A stretch of 64,000 nt of DNA from Dactylonectria macrodidyma (lineage: Eukaryota > Ascomycota > Sordariomycetes > Hypocreales > Nectriaceae), in assembly GCA_020744425.1 (NCBI GenBank), contig JAGMUV010000043.1:124001-188000 (forward strand). Direction: 5' to 3'. Positions 33,648 through 45,690 of this stretch are shown in pieces. The position numbers and the translations under genes were made by a program. The notes beneath the pieces are model-generated. The model ran no database searches. It saw nothing but the letters and a program-made list of their open reading frames with translations, and was not told the DNA's origin. Position 1 is the first letter of the stretch. Every line of letters starts with the position of its first letter.

Positions 33648-34428
33648 ATGGAGGAGTTCATGGCGTTGCTTGATGAGTACGCTGATGTTGCTGTCATATT
33701 GCGAAACGTGTTCTGAATAGTGAACCAGGCTCTTTACTACCGGCATCTACTCCGACCTCACACTTATCTCCACTAAGAGAACCTATGCAGCACACCGCGC
33801 CGTCGTGTGTTTCCGGTCTCCCGTTATATCCAAATCTTGCAAACACCAGGACGCTAACCGGGATAAATCGGGCGACTGTAGCACACATACTCACACGAAC
33901 TCCTTCAATTTCCTAGATGACGACCCCCTATCAGTCGACTGTATCGTTCAGTTCTTCTACCGGTCGGATTACAGTAGCACTCGTTCCGCTCTTGGCCTGA
34001 ACGCCGAAATCGGAGTTGTACAGAAAGATGAAGCTCCCAATTCACCCTCAGATAATACTGGCCCCAATGATTCTGACTTGGTCCTCCATGTCAAAGTATA
34101 CGCACTCGCCGAGAAATACGACATTCCTCCCCTGAAGGCTTTATCGCTAGAGAAGTTTGAAGCAACAGCCCGACAACGCTGGAGATCACCCTACCTATTA
34201 GGTGCCTTGCGAGAAGCATACATATCCACAATAGAAGAGGACCAAGGAATGCGAACAGCCTGTGTAAAGATCTTACATACGAGGCGAGAGCTGCTAGAGG
34301 AGGAGAATGTCAGGCAGCTCCTAAAAGAACTGCCGCAGTTAACCTACGATCAGCTGATGTACCTCAATGCCATGACCAAACCAAACCAAACCAAACCAAA
34401 AATACACTCGTTAGCTTTTAGAGGATAG
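33648..34428 (+). CDS. BTB/POZ domain protein
   Basis: Fungal protein with a single BTB domain, probably a protein-interaction or Cullin-3 adaptor-like protein. I model exon 1 as 33648-33676 (MEEFMALLDE) and exon 2 as 33729-34428, joined by a 52-bp intron (GTACGC...ACCAG). Splicing gives LLDELFTTGIYSDLTLI, the normal start of the domain. The domain continues as YAAHRAVVCFRSPVISKSC, TNSFNFLDDDPLSVDCIVQFFYRSDY and HVKVYALAEKYDIPPLKALSLEKF. A stretch HQDANRDKSGDCSTHTH in the middle of the domain is unusual and may be an inserted loop or an unremoved intron. An AAACC microsatellite encodes TKPNQTKPK near the C-terminus. The total is about 242 residues. Confidence 0.72.
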
Positions 34429-34872
34429 TCTGCTACCAGGCTCTACAATAGAGTTACTGTGCCAGTATCTTTTGACTTTGGGGCTACTGGGCGTTGTTAC
34501 ATTCCTTGCTTTTGCCAGAAAGGAATCGTCACCGGCGGGCTGCCTTCAACAGGAAGTTCCACCTTGCTTTAGGACTATTGGCTCAACTCAATTAGTCGGT
34601 TATTGAGATTGGTAGGGCAGGTTTTGGTTACAGCAGGTTAGACTGTTCACCTTCATCATGGCCATCATCTAGAGAGGATCACAGTCTTTTTTTTTTTTAA
34701 GCTCTGTTCAATTGTTACCATCCCCCACCACTTAAAGAATCACACCACTTAAAGCATAGCACAAAAAATCATCGCCCCATACAAAATCCAATATTTGATG
34801 CACGCAGACACCAACCACCTTGTCCATTAAAAATGAAGCCACGCGGATAATCTATAGAGAATTGCTTGAATT
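34429..34872. other. Spacer with probable pogo-1 3' end
   Basis: It contains an oligo-T run (34688-34698) and two copies of ACCACTTAAAG (34729 and 34745), possibly the subterminal repeats of the truncated pogo element. No gene is seen. Confidence 0.4.
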
Positions 34873-36062
34873 TTACTCTCTGCGTGGTTTTTTGACCTCC
34901 CGACCGCTCCGTGTGCGCTTGCAGTGCTTTGTTACGACCATAAAGTCCTCACTTTCGTCCTCTGACCTGACACCCACCTCAATCACCGACTCGACCTCCT
35001 CATCCACGTCCACCTCTATTTCAGCCTCCTTTGAGTTTGGAAGAGCTTCTCCAGCCGCTAGAGTCTCAGCTAGAGCCATGAATCGTCGGTTCGGGTTCGG
35101 TACCGCCTTTCTTTTCTTCCCTCGCCGCAGATGGGCCATCTGCTCTTCGAGGCCAGCAATCCGCGCATTCTGAACGGCCACCTTCATCTCTAAAGCTTCC
35201 AGCCCCTTCGCGATCTTACTGTACTTCCGCCTGGTCGGACGACTTCGATGTTTGGCCATATCTCTCACCTGGCGGCTCGTTTTCGGCGTATCATCTGAGT
35301 GCAGTTGAGGAGGGCTCGGCGTCTGGAACCGTTCCAGCACTTTTTCTTTGTCCGGTTGAATTTCCGGATGTGTTAGAGCTTTGTGACGGTTGATAGGCCA
35401 ATTTCCAGTAAACCTCCAGCCGGATAAGATAATATCATTCCTCATGCTCGCCTCCCTGGCTTTCGCGTATGCCCGAATAAAGTTGGCTTTGTCAACCGGT
35501 GCAGAATCGGTCAAACTAGCCAGCTTTTGGAGTTCTTTCCGATACGCACCTTTGATTACATTAAAAATTCCATTATCTAACGGTTGCAAACCATGGGAAC
35601 AATGTGCTGGTAGGTAACAGCAGTAGACATTGTTCAGAAAGCACATCGCCATCCACTCGTCCTGACTGCTCGTTAGCGACCCTATAGCGGGTGACTCCGC
35701 GGCGAAAACACCAAAAGGCTCACCTGCGCATGGCTCCCGTGACCGTCAAGGATAATAAGTCTCGCATCCGATGCATCACGAGGCTCCGTTTGAGGTAGAT
35801 AAACGTCCTTCAACCACTCGAGAGCTATATGGTTGTCGGCCCAGCCGTTCGGGGATGTGATGTAGTGCCAGTCTGCTATCAATTCGAATTCGTTAAGAAA
35901 CCACTGCTTCTGCAGCTCTTTTCCTTTAAAGATAATTCCCGGTTTCAAAGCACGGCCAGTTGCGGTGACAGCCTCAATAAACGAGGTCCAGGTGCGCCAC
36001 TGGACGCCTTTTAACAACGCCTTCTTCTTCGGGTCGGAACTCCTGATTACGAGGCTGTCCAA
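34873..36062 (-). pseudogene. pogo-1 (Fot/Tigger-like) transposase, 5' truncated
   Basis: C-terminal two thirds of a pogo-type DDE_1 transposase. The exons are 36062-35724 and 35661-34873, with a 62-bp intron (GTGAGC...TCAG) between GHGSHAQ and DEWMAMCFLNN. Visible parts are WTSFIEAVTATG, GWADNHIALEWLKDVYLP, the second catalytic Asp in LIILDGHGSH, and HGLQPLDNGIFNVIK. The C-terminal tail is basic then acidic. The N-terminal DNA-binding helices and the first catalytic Asp are missing. The sequence upstream of 36065 is hAT terminal sequence, so the copy is broken at that junction. Confidence 0.8.
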
Positions 36063-36107
36063 GCCTCATGGACAACCAATTAGTTATACCCTATAAAAAC
36101 CCGTAGA

Positions 36108-36123
36108 CAGTGTTGCTAATAAT
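36108..36123. mobile_element. Left terminal fragment of hAT-4
   Basis: CAGTGTTG followed by CTAATAAT equals the first 16 bases of the hAT terminal repeat. The following bases of that repeat (ATGGCAATAAAG) are found only at 38875, after hAT-3. The fragment is thus the left tip of hAT-4, separated by the hAT-3 insertion. Confidence 0.75.
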
Positions 36124-38866
36124 CAGTGTTGCTAATAATATGACAATAAAACAATATATTGCAATACATACAATACAATATGCCTTTTCTGATATTGTAC
36201 CAATATAATACGCAGGTTGTGATATTGTGACAATACAATATAAGGTTATCCATATTGGCAATATATTGTCTGTATTGGCTGGCGGATCTTCGGGCAAAAT
36301 GCACTTGTTTTGTTGACAATTATCGTCGACATGTGGGGACGCGTGCGAAGAAAACGCGTAACTGGTTTATTGTTTTACGTCAGGGGCAAGAAAACGCGTA
36401 GTGAAAGTATAAATTCATGGTCTACAGGGTAGGGTATCGTTCACGGGCAGCCCCTCGAGACCCTCTTCTGTCACTCTACAGAGGACTACTGATAACCTCC
36501 ATGCCTCAACAACGCCTGCCTTTTGTTCAAACGTCGCAAGGAAGAGGGTCGTCAATATCAGACGACTTTTCGGAGCTCTCCAGTCAGCAATTACATGACC
36601 CAGACGAGAGCCAAACCTCCAATTGCCAATCGTCGCGGCCTCGCACAGTCTCTAGAACCTCCTTGGCCAAGCCAAGAACATCATGGGTCTTCTCCCATAT
36701 GCCAGACGAGGAGATAGAGACAAGATACTACAATCAACGGACCGGAAAAGAAGAGTGGCGCTGTAAGCATTGTGACAAAACGTATTCCTGTTCTGGTGGA
36801 ACTGCCGCTCCAGCCAAGCACCTTACAGATCCTCTTCCTGATGGTCATGGCCTCCAAAAAGGCGCCCCACGAACAGCTAAAGTCATAAATATACGAACTA
36901 TTCTCGAACAAGCTCGTTTTACGGCCGATGAAAACCCCCGAAAACGCCGTCGGCTCAACGATCAATCTGGAGACTCGATCGACCCAAACCAGCTCGAAGT
37001 GTTATACGTAAGGTTTATTACGGCCTGTTCTCTCCCATTCCGGCTTGTGGAATGCCCAGAGTTCCGAGCACTCTTGGCTTGCCTCAATACCGATATCGAT
37101 ACTTGGCTTCCAGATACACACGAAACCATCAAGAAATGGATTATGCGGCAGTATGAAGGCCAGAAGGAGAAGGTCAAGCAGCGCATACAGTCGGCAAGTC
37201 AAGGATTCACATCAGCTGTGACCTTTGGACTTCTCCCAACTCTTTGGCCATCTTAGGCGTAGTCGCTCACTATGTTACGGAAGACGGTCAGCTGGAACAC
37301 CATGTCTTGGCCTTGAAAGACATCGACAGTGAGCACGATGGTTCTCACCTTGCAGCGGCAGTTTTGGAAGTGGTCGATGATTGGGGGTTTGCTTCAAAAC
37401 TTGGATATTTCGTGATGGACAATGCAGGCAACAACGATACAATGATGAGATCTCTTTCTCTTGGTCAGTACGACGCACTATTTCTTCGGATTTGCCCTAA
37501 CATTCACAGGTCTTCTGCGCCGATTTGACATTCAATACGACCCCAGATCTCACCGCCTTCGCTGCCAAGGTCACATCATCAACCTCGCCGCCAAAGCTTT
37601 CCTCTTCGTTACCGACAATGAGAAGCTCGGACACGACGATCCTGGTACATGTATTGTGACGCTAAAGGAGATCGAGGCATGGCGGCAAAAGGGTCCTCTT
37701 GGCAAGCTTCATAACTTTGTCGTTTTCATCCAACGAAGTGTTCAGCGTTGCCAGAAGTTTATGGCTATTAGCCAGAACCGCAAGCTAGCGCGAGATAACG
37801 ACACGACGTGGAGCTCGTGGTATATTATGCTACAAGCGGCCTTGCATCTTAGGGACGCAATCGACGGGTATTTTAACAAATGGGCGGAAGCAGATTGCGC
37901 TGGAGACGAGCTCTCTTCGGAGGACTGGATCATCCTCGAGAAGATCAAGTCCTTTTTAGAGAAGCTCAAAATGACTACCAAGGCTCTCGAGTCATCGTTT
38001 GCAACCCTCGACAATGTCCTCTTGGCTATGGACTTCGTATTGGCACAATTCGAAGCAGGGAAAGAAGCACATGTCGACGACCGGATTATGGCACCGATGT
38101 ATAACTCGGGATGGGCGAAAATGGACAAGTACTATCGCCTTACTGATGAATCGCCTGCCTACGTTGCTGCGATTGTGCTGCACCCTTCGCATAAATGGCA
38201 CTACATACACGAGAACTGGAAGAAGGAGTGGGCTGAGTCGTTAAAGAAGTTGATGGAGACACTGTGGGATGAATATAAACCTGTGGAACCGCATCTTCCT
38301 CTATTCGAGGTCCCGTCGACGACTACGAATGAGTTCTTGAATTGGAGAAACAAGCATCTACAACCAGCGCTTATCACAGATGAGTATGAGCGTTATTGTA
38401 AGTCTGAACGGGTTTACGGGTTTACAAGCGCCCTTGCATGGTGGCTAGAGGAGACACAGCAAAAAACCTATCCTCACCTGAGCAAAATGGCCGTGGATAT
38501 ACTGTCAATTCCTGCAATGTCTGCCGAGCCTGAACGACTCTTCTCTGGGGCAAAGATAACGATTACGGACCGTCGAAATCGACTTGGGGGGGATGTAATT
38601 GAAGCATTGGAGTGCTTGAAGTCATGGTTTGGGATTCGAGATTTTCAAGGTGATGATATTTTAGCTACTGCAGGTGAATAATGAAGGTCACGTGGAATAT
38701 ATGGGATATATTGTCACACTGGCAATATATTGGATTCTTGGCAATACAATACAATATCGGTCATGTTCATATTGGGTAATACAATATGCACCCCTTGACA
38801 ATACAATAATATTGCGAGGGGTCCATATTGCCAATATACGTATTGTTTATATTATTAGCAACACTG
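36124..38866 (+). mobile_element. hAT-3 element
   Basis: A 2743-bp element with inverted ends CAGTGTTGCTAATAATA (36124) and its complement ending CAACACTG (38866). It is flanked by the 8-bp direct duplication CTAATAAT (36116-36123 and 38867-38874). Long subterminal regions are dense in ATATTG/CAATAT motifs. Confidence 0.9.
36501..38681 (+). pseudogene. hAT-3 transposase with frameshift
   Basis: hAT transposase starting MPQQRLPFVQ. The BED zinc finger is EEWRCKHCDKTY, with H in KHLTDP. The frame is lost at about 37195, where one base is missing relative to hAT-4 (SASQG in place of SAKSRVHISCDLW). It is regained as LAILGVVAHYVTEDGQLEHH. An intron (GTCAGT...CACAG, about 37465-37510) joins SLSLG to LLRRFDIQYDP. 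Core segments are GYFVMDNAGNNDTMM, LARDNDTTWSSWY and the C-terminal dimerisation region HLSKMAVDILSIPAMSAEPERLF. Apart from the one indel, the gene looks complete. Confidence 0.86.
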
Positions 38867-41660
38867 CTAATAATATGGCAATAAAGTAGTATATTGCAAT
38901 ATAACCCATATGATATAGACTTTCTCATATTGTGACAATATGATATGAAGATTTTGATATTGTGACAATATAATATGAGGATATCCATATTGGCAATATA
39001 TTAATTTATATTGGGTTGTCAGTCCTGGGGCGAAATTGCCTGTTGACAGTAGCCGGAGCAGGCCTTACCCTATACCAGCGACCGGGATGCTTGGCATTTA
39101 TTGGCTAGCATTTACCTCAGCACGCGTCTTTATTGACAATCAGACCTAGCACGCGACCACGCGTTTCTGCCACGCGTCAGGGGAGGTACGATTGGTACGG
39201 GCCTTGTTGAGCTAGGCCTACCGGTGGTTGCCTGTCGACACTGGCCATCGTCACCTCTGCTCATTTTCTTTATCACTGTCGAGCCTAGACAAGACTTACC
39301 GCCATGCCTCAACAGCGCCTCCCTTTTGCAAAATGGTCACAACGAAGAGAGTCGTCAATTTCAGTCGACTTTTCAGAGTCTTCCAGCCAGCAGTTACATG
39401 GCCTAGACGAAAGCCAAACGTCCAAATCTCGACCTTACACAGCCTCTACAACCTCCTCCACCAAGCCCAGAACATCATGGGTCTTCTCCCATATGCCAGA
39501 CGAGGAGATAGAGACGAGATACTACAATCAGCGGACCGGAAAAGAAGAGTGGCGGTGCAAACATTGTAACAGAACCTATGCCTGTTCTGGGGGTACTGCG
39601 GCTCCCGCAAAACATCTTATGGACCCTCCTCCTGACGGCCACGGTCTGCCAAAAGGAGCCCCGCGAACAGCTAAAGCGACAACGATACGAACGATTCTCG
39701 AACAAGCTCGTGCTGTGGCAGAAGAAAATCCCCGCAAACGCCGTCGGCTCAACGATCAATCCGGAGATTCGATCGACCCTGACCAGCTCGAGGTATTATA
39801 CGTGAGGTTTATTACAGCCTGCTCTCTCCCATTTCGGCTCGTGGAATGCCCAGAGTTCCGAGCCCTCTTGGCCTACATCAATAACGATATCGATACTTGG
39901 CTTCCAGATACGCACGAGACTATCAGGAAATGGATCATGCGGCAGTACGAAGACCAGAAGGAGAAGGTCAAGCAGCGTATACAGTCGGCGAAGTCAAGAG
40001 TTCACATCAGCTGCGACCTTTGGACTTCTCCCAACTCTTTGGCCATCTTAGGCGTAGTTGGTCACTATGTCACGGAAGACGGTCAGCTCGAACACCATAT
40101 TTTGGCGTTGAAAGACATCGATAGTGAGCATGACGGTTCTCACCTCGCTGAGGCAATTTTGGAAGTGGTTGACGAATGGGGCTTTGCTTCGAAGCTTGGA
40201 TATTTCGTGATGGACAATGCTGGCAATAACGATACAATGATGAGATCCCTTTCGCTTGGTCAGTATAACTCACTATTTCTACTGATTGGCCCTAACATCC
40301 CACAGGCCTCCTACGCCGATATGATATCCAATACGACCCCAAGGTTCACCGACTCCGCTGCCAAGGTCATATCATCAACCTCGCCGCCAAAGCTTTCCTC
40401 TTCGTCACCGACAATGAGAAGCTCGAACGCGACGATGCTGGCCTGCATAATGTGACACTAAAGCATATTGAAGCGTGGCGGAAGAAGGGTCCTCTTGGCA
40501 AGCTTCACAACTTCGTCGTTTACATCCAACAGAGTGTTCAGCGCAGCCAAAAGTTTCTGGCTATCAGCCACAACCGTAAGCTTGCGCGAGACAATGACAC
40601 AAGATGGAGCTCGTGGTATACCATGTTGAGGGCGGCATTGAATCTTAGAGATGCAATTGACGGCTATTTTAACAAATGGATGGACGCAGATTGCGATAGA
40701 GACGAGCTCTCTCCAGAGGAGTAGATCATCTTGGAGAAGATCAAGTCCTTCTTAGAGAAGCTGAAGATGACGACCAAGGCTCTCGAGTCATCGTTTGCAA
40801 CACTCGACAATGTCCTCTTGGCGATGGACTTCGTATTGGCACAATTCGAAGCCGGCAAGGAGGCAAGTATCGACGATCCGGTGATGGCACCGATGTATAA
40901 CTCGGGCTGGGCCAAGTTGGATAAGTACTATCGCCTTACTGATGAATCGCCTGCGTATGTTGCAGCCATTGTGCTCCACCCTTCGCATAAATGGCACTAC
41001 ATCCAGGAAAACTGGAAAAAGGAGTGGGTTGAGCCTTCAGAGAAGTTGATTGAGACACTGTGGAACGAATATAAACCTGTGGAATCACCGCTTCCTCTCT
41101 GCGAGGTCCCATCGACGACCACGAACGAGTTCTTGAATTGGAGGAACAAGCACCTGCAGCCGTCACTTGTCATGGACGAATACGAGCGATATTGCAATTC
41201 TGAACGGGTTTATGGCTTTACAAGCGCCCTTGCATGGTGGCTAGAGGAGACGCAGCAGAAAACCTACCCGAGCCTGAGCAAGATGGCCGTGGATATACTG
41301 TCAATTCCTGCAATGTCAGCGGAGCCTGAACGACTCTTCTCTGGGGCAAAGATAACGATTACAGACCGTCGAAATCGACCTGGGAGTGATGTAATTGAAG
41401 CATTGGAGTGCCTGAAGTCATGGTTTGGGATACGAGATTTTCAGGGTGACGAGATTTGTGCAGAAGCGGTTTAGTGATAGGGTCACGTGGGATATATTGG
41501 ATGTATTGTCACACTGCCAATATATTGGGTTCTTGGCAATAAATACAATATGTGTCATGTTCATATTGGGTAATAAAATATGCACCCCTTGACAATACAA
41601 TAATATTGCGAGGGGGTCCATATTGCCAATATCGTATTGTTTATATTATTAGCAACACTG
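38867..41660 (+). mobile_element. hAT-4 element, main part
   Basis: It is the close relative of hAT-3. After the second CTAATAAT the left terminal repeat resumes (ATGGCAATAAAGTAG), and the right end is CAACACTG at 41660. It abuts truncated Gypsy sequence directly. No 8-bp duplication links 36100-36107 (CCCGTAGA) and 41661-41668 (GATGGATG), so at least one flank was rearranged after insertion. Confidence 0.8.
39304..41474 (+). pseudogene. hAT-4 transposase with in-frame TAG
   Basis: Transposase closely similar to hAT-3 (MPQQRLPFAKWSQ...). Exon 1 is 39304-40258 and exon 2 starts at 40306 after a 47-bp intron (GTCAGT...CACAG), joining SLSLG to LLRRYDIQYDP. The frame is good through SAKSRVHISCDLWTSPNSLA, where hAT-3 is shifted. 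TAG at 40722-40724 replaces the TGG of hAT-3 (DELSSEDWIILEK). TGG to TAG is a CpA-to-TpA change on the other strand. The rest is intact to the stop at 41474. Confidence 0.86.
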
Positions 41661-44600
41661 GATGGATGGAGGATCAAGACGTTCACATTCATGCGAAGGA
41701 AGGATACTTGGAGATCGGAACCAGTGGAGCTCGAGTACAAGACCGACAGCGCTATCGGCCCCCTCGACTAGAGGTCTCGAAGGTGATGGCCGCTGCCTTT
41801 CTAGGCGACGTGCGCCGCAACAGACGTACAGGCGGCGTTGGAGTTTATGCCGTCACGATGGCGGACATCGACAAAGCCTTGAGACCGAAACCAAAGATCG
41901 ACCCAGTGGAGAAGTTGCCACCACACTACCACAAGTGGTTACAAGCCTTCTCTCGACAACTGGCCAACCAGTTACCTCCCCACAGGCCAGGCGTTGACCT
42001 GAAGATCGAAGTCCTACGAGACGAACACGGCCGCGAGAAACCCCTACCCTGGGGTCCGCTTTATGGCATGTCTCGCGAAGAGCTATTGGTACTGCGGAAG
42101 ACACTTACAGAGCTTCTCGACAAGGAGTTTATCAGAGTTAGCAGTTCACCTGCGGCGGCACCGGTTCTCATGGTAAAAAAGCCTGGTGGAGGCGTTCGCT
42201 TTTGTGTGGATTACCGAGGATTGAACAACATCACCAAGAAGGACCGCTATCCCCTGCCCTTACTCAACGAAACGCTACGCACTGTGGCAAAGGCAAAGTG
42301 GTTCACGAAGCTAGATGTTATAGCAGCATTCCACAAGATCAGGGTCGCCCCCGGAGACGAAGAAAAGACGGCCTTCAGAACACGCTACGGATCTTTTGAA
42401 TGGCTGGTAGTCCCATTTGGACTGACAGGTGCACCCGCAGCCTTTCAACGGTATATCAACAGCGTGCTCCAAGACTACCTAGACGATTTCGTGTCAGCAT
42501 ACATTGACGACGTGTTGATCTTCTCTTCTGGAAGCATTCAAGACCACCGCGACAAAGTCGGCAGGGTCCTCCAACGCCTAATGGATGCTGGGCTACAGCT
42601 AGACATCAGCAAGAGCGAATTCGAAGTCAAGACGGTGAAATATCTCGGGTTCATTATCGAGGCGGAGAACGGGATCCGAGTCGATCCTGAGAAGGTCAAG
42701 GGTGTCAAGGAATGGACTACGCCAACGAACGTAAAAGCCGTTAGAGCCTTTATCGGTTTCGCGAACTTCTACAGGATTTTCATGCCTGAGTTCTCAGAGA
42801 TAGCAGAGCCGCTGATACGGCTAACGAAAAAGGACGTACCCTTCCGTTGGGACGACCTATGCGAAGAAGCCTTTGAGAAGCTTAAGGACCTATTGATTAC
42901 GGCCCCTATTCTAGCTCATTTCCACCCGGAGAGAGAGACTATCGTGGAGGCAGATTCTTCAGGATTTGTCACTGGGGGTGTCCTCTCCCAGCGAGACGAC
43001 GAAGACGGACTATTACGGCCTGTCGCCTATTTCTCGAAGAAACACTCGCCAGCAGAGGTCAACTACGCTATTCACGACAAGGAACTGCTTGCTATTGTGA
43101 GGTGTCTGGAGCAATGGGAACCAGAGCTGCGTGCTGTGAAGAATTTCAGGATCCTCACGGACCATCAGAATCTGAAATACTTCTATTCGGAGAGAAGATT
43201 AACGGAAAGACAAGTACGATGGTCGGAGTTCTTATCCAGGTTCCATTTCACACTCGAATGGAGACCCGGAAAGAAGGCTGGACTGCCAGACGCGCTCTCT
43301 CGACGAGACCAAGATATGCCAGCCGACTACTCGGACGAGCGGCTCAAGGCACGCATTATGAGGCTCTTTCAGGACGACCATCTTAGAAGGGTACGCATCT
43401 CGACAGTTTCCACCAACACTGAGGGCGCCCTGGAGTTTGATTTCGAAAAGGATATCAGGCTATTCGAGGACCAGGAATTGCAGCAACTTTGGGACGCCGC
43501 ACGCCGAGAGGACAAGCTCTACCAGGAACTCACAAAGCTAGTAGCGAATGGAGAGAAGAACTTACCGACACAGTTGCAAAAGGAGAAGGTTGTGAGTATC
43601 TCAGAATGCTCACTGGATGACAGAGGTCTCCTATGCTTCCGGAATCGTGTCTGGATACCCAACTCTGAGCCGCTGCGCACGAAGATTATTCAAGCAACAC
43701 ACGACTCCCACATTACCGGGCACCCGGGAAGAGACCTTACGTACTCCATCCTGTCGAGACGTTTCTTTTGGCCGGGCGCAGCTAGCGAAGTACGCCAGTT
43801 CGTGCGTAACTGTGAGGTCTGCGGAAGGAACACCATTTGGAGAGACACGAAGAGGGGCTCCTGAAGCCATTACCCATTCCGCAACGAATATGGAGCGAGG
43901 TCACTATCGACTTCATTACGGACCTCCCACCATCGGGACGAGACGGCGCGACGAACTGCATGGTAGTCACGGACCGGCTTACCAAAGGCGTCGAACTCGA
44001 AGGCATGAGCGATATCTCCTCAGAAGCGGTTGCTAAGAGACTCTTCGAACGGCACTACCCGGTCCATGGTATCCCGACAGCCATAACCAGTGACCGTGGG
44101 CCCCAGTTTGTCAGCGACATGTGGAAACATTTCTGCAAACTGCTGCAGATCGAGCAGCGGCTATCGACGGCGTACCACCCACAGACGGATGGAGCGACGG
44201 AGCGAATGAACCAAGAGGTTGAGAAGATCCTGCGAATATGGACAAACTATCTCCAAGAGAATTGGCTAGATCTGCTACCAATAGCCATGGCAACAATCAA
44301 CGAGAGGGACGCGGCCTCTACCGGCCTCAGCCCGTTCTTCTTCATGCACGGCTACCACAACGAGCCAGTTCAGCTAGTCGAGGATCGAAGAGCAGAAGAT
44401 GCGAGGGAGGGCGAGGTTATGGCAGAAGACTTCATCCAGAGACTTCAGGACGCCACAGAGTTTGCGCAAGCTGCAATAGCTATGGCCCAAGAGATACAGC
44501 AAGCCCAAGCGAACAGGCACAGAACTGCCTCGCCCCGCTACAAGCCTGGAGACTGGGTATACCTTAATCTGAAGAACGTCAAGACGTCACGGCCTTGTAA

Positions 44601-45006
44601 GAAGTTGGACTGGCTACATGCAAAATACCAAGTGGTCGAGGAGATTAACCCACACGCCTACAAGTTAGACGTGCCCGGACGCATACACCCGGTATTCCAT
44701 GTGGATTTGCTCCGGCCGGTCCCTGACGACCCACTACCATCACAGCAGGTCGATCACGAGAGCGCCCCACCAGTGCTGGTGGACGGTCAAGAGATGTACC
44801 TCGTTGAACGTATCCTCGATGAAAAGAAGGAAGGCACGCACAGGAAAGTGCTCGTGAAGTGGGTGGACTATTCGAGACCCACGTGGGAGCATCTCAGTGC
44901 TGTACGACATACGGATGCATGGAAACAATGGACAAAGCGGAAGAAGAAGAGAGTCAACTTCGAAAATCATCGTGAGATACACGCCAACTCTGGAGGAGGG
45001 GGGTAA
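41661..45006 (+). pseudogene. Gypsy pol polyprotein (protease end, RT, RNase H, integrase, chromodomain)
   Basis: Domain order is the end of the aspartic protease (HIHAKEGYLEIGTSGA), then reverse transcriptase (RVSSSPAAAPVLMVKKPGGG, YPLPLLNETL, WLVVPFGLTGAPAAFQ, catalytic YIDDVLIF). RNase H follows (VEADSSGFVTGGVLSQ, YAIHDKELLAIVR, ILTDHQNLKYF), then the integrase HHCC zinc region (HDSHITGHPG...CEVCGRNTIW) and core (VTIDFITDLPPS, TSDRGPQFVSD, YHPQTDGATERMNQ). A chromodomain ends it (MYLVERILDEKKEG...VLVKWVDYSRPTWEHL). The frame breaks at about 43857, where WRDTKRGS* must shift one base to LLKPLPIPQRIW; one base is probably lost. Together with the missing 5' end this makes the copy non-autonomous. 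Confidence 0.9.
44991..45006 (+). other. Polypurine tract of the Gypsy element
   Basis: TGGAGGAGGGGGGTAA directly precedes the 3' LTR, where the plus-strand primer is expected. Confidence 0.75.
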
Positions 45007-45222
45007 TGTAACGGGTCAGGCCCACTTGGCTGGCGGCTCTGCCGCCAAGCCCGAATTCTTCTCCACAGCGCCATCGAGTTGATTCTCGAATCTTCTATAT
45101 TAATGAAGATATAACGCGTCTTCACGCACCCAGTTTGTATTTAGATTCTTTCCTTTCTTCATCTTGAAAGTAAACAGCATAGGGACTAGTTAGTTGAATC
45201 AACTCGCTAGAGGCCTTTCACA
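45007..45222 (+). repeat. Gypsy 3' LTR
   Basis: A 216-bp LTR beginning TGTAACGGGTCAGGCCC and ending CCTTTCACA (TG...CA). It contains a small palindrome (TTGGCTGGCGGCTCTGCCGC). A diverged solo LTR with the same layout is at 59127-59313. Confidence 0.82.
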
Positions 45223-45690
45223 GGTGCAGTCTTACCTCCTGTTGTAGGTCTGCCCAGAAGCCATCACCAACGTAGAGTCTCCCTCGTTCTTGACCAACCA
45301 TAACGCCGCTCTCCGAAGAGTCATTGGCGCGACGCGGCCCCCTCGTTGAGGAAGAACCAACATCGCAAAAGCTATCTTCATCCTTGTTCATGAGTGAGAT
45401 CTCACTCCTGGCGAGGTCTTCATGCTGCCCAGCTTGGCTGCTATCAGTTCTGGCATGAAGACGGCTGACCACGTTCTCCAGCCGGTGGATGCGATCCATG
45501 AGATCAACCTGCCTGCCGCTACTGGCCGGAGTGTCCCGCCGCATGTGCTGGGGTGCCGTAGTATTCGACCAGTAGTCGGAAAAACACATTTCCGGTTGGC
45601 TTTGGTGCAGTTGAGGCACGGGCGACGAAGGTCGCAGCGGACTTTGCGCTCCTTGCAGCTAACACAGTTCCGTGGTGCTTGGGTCTGCAT
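45223..45690 (-). pseudogene. Zn2Cys6 regulator gene, truncated by Gypsy
   Basis: It starts MQTQAPRN at 45690 with a complete zinc cluster (CVSCKERKVRCDLRRPC, then LNCTKANRKC). After VFPTTGR the frame must shift by one base (around 45570-45600) to reach SSGRQVDLMDRIHRLENVVSRL, the coiled-coil linker typical of such regulators, and GDGFWADLQQE. It then meets the inner edge of the Gypsy LTR at 45222. The regulatory domain is missing, so it is a pseudogene. GAG/GTAAGA at the edge could alternatively be a splice donor whose acceptor was displaced. Confidence 0.68.

Larger units (their letters stand above)
41661..45222 (+). mobile_element. Ty3/Gypsy chromovirus, 5' truncated
   Basis: LTR retrotransposon with 3' LTR and most of pol; the 5' LTR, gag and the first part of the protease are missing at the junction with hAT-4. 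A C-terminal chromodomain assigns it to the chromoviruses. Confidence 0.9.

Noticed and set aside
43837..45006. Integrase frame as a separate gene starting at ATG 43837
   Set aside because: It continues the pol polyprotein after a one-base shift; the ATG is incidental.
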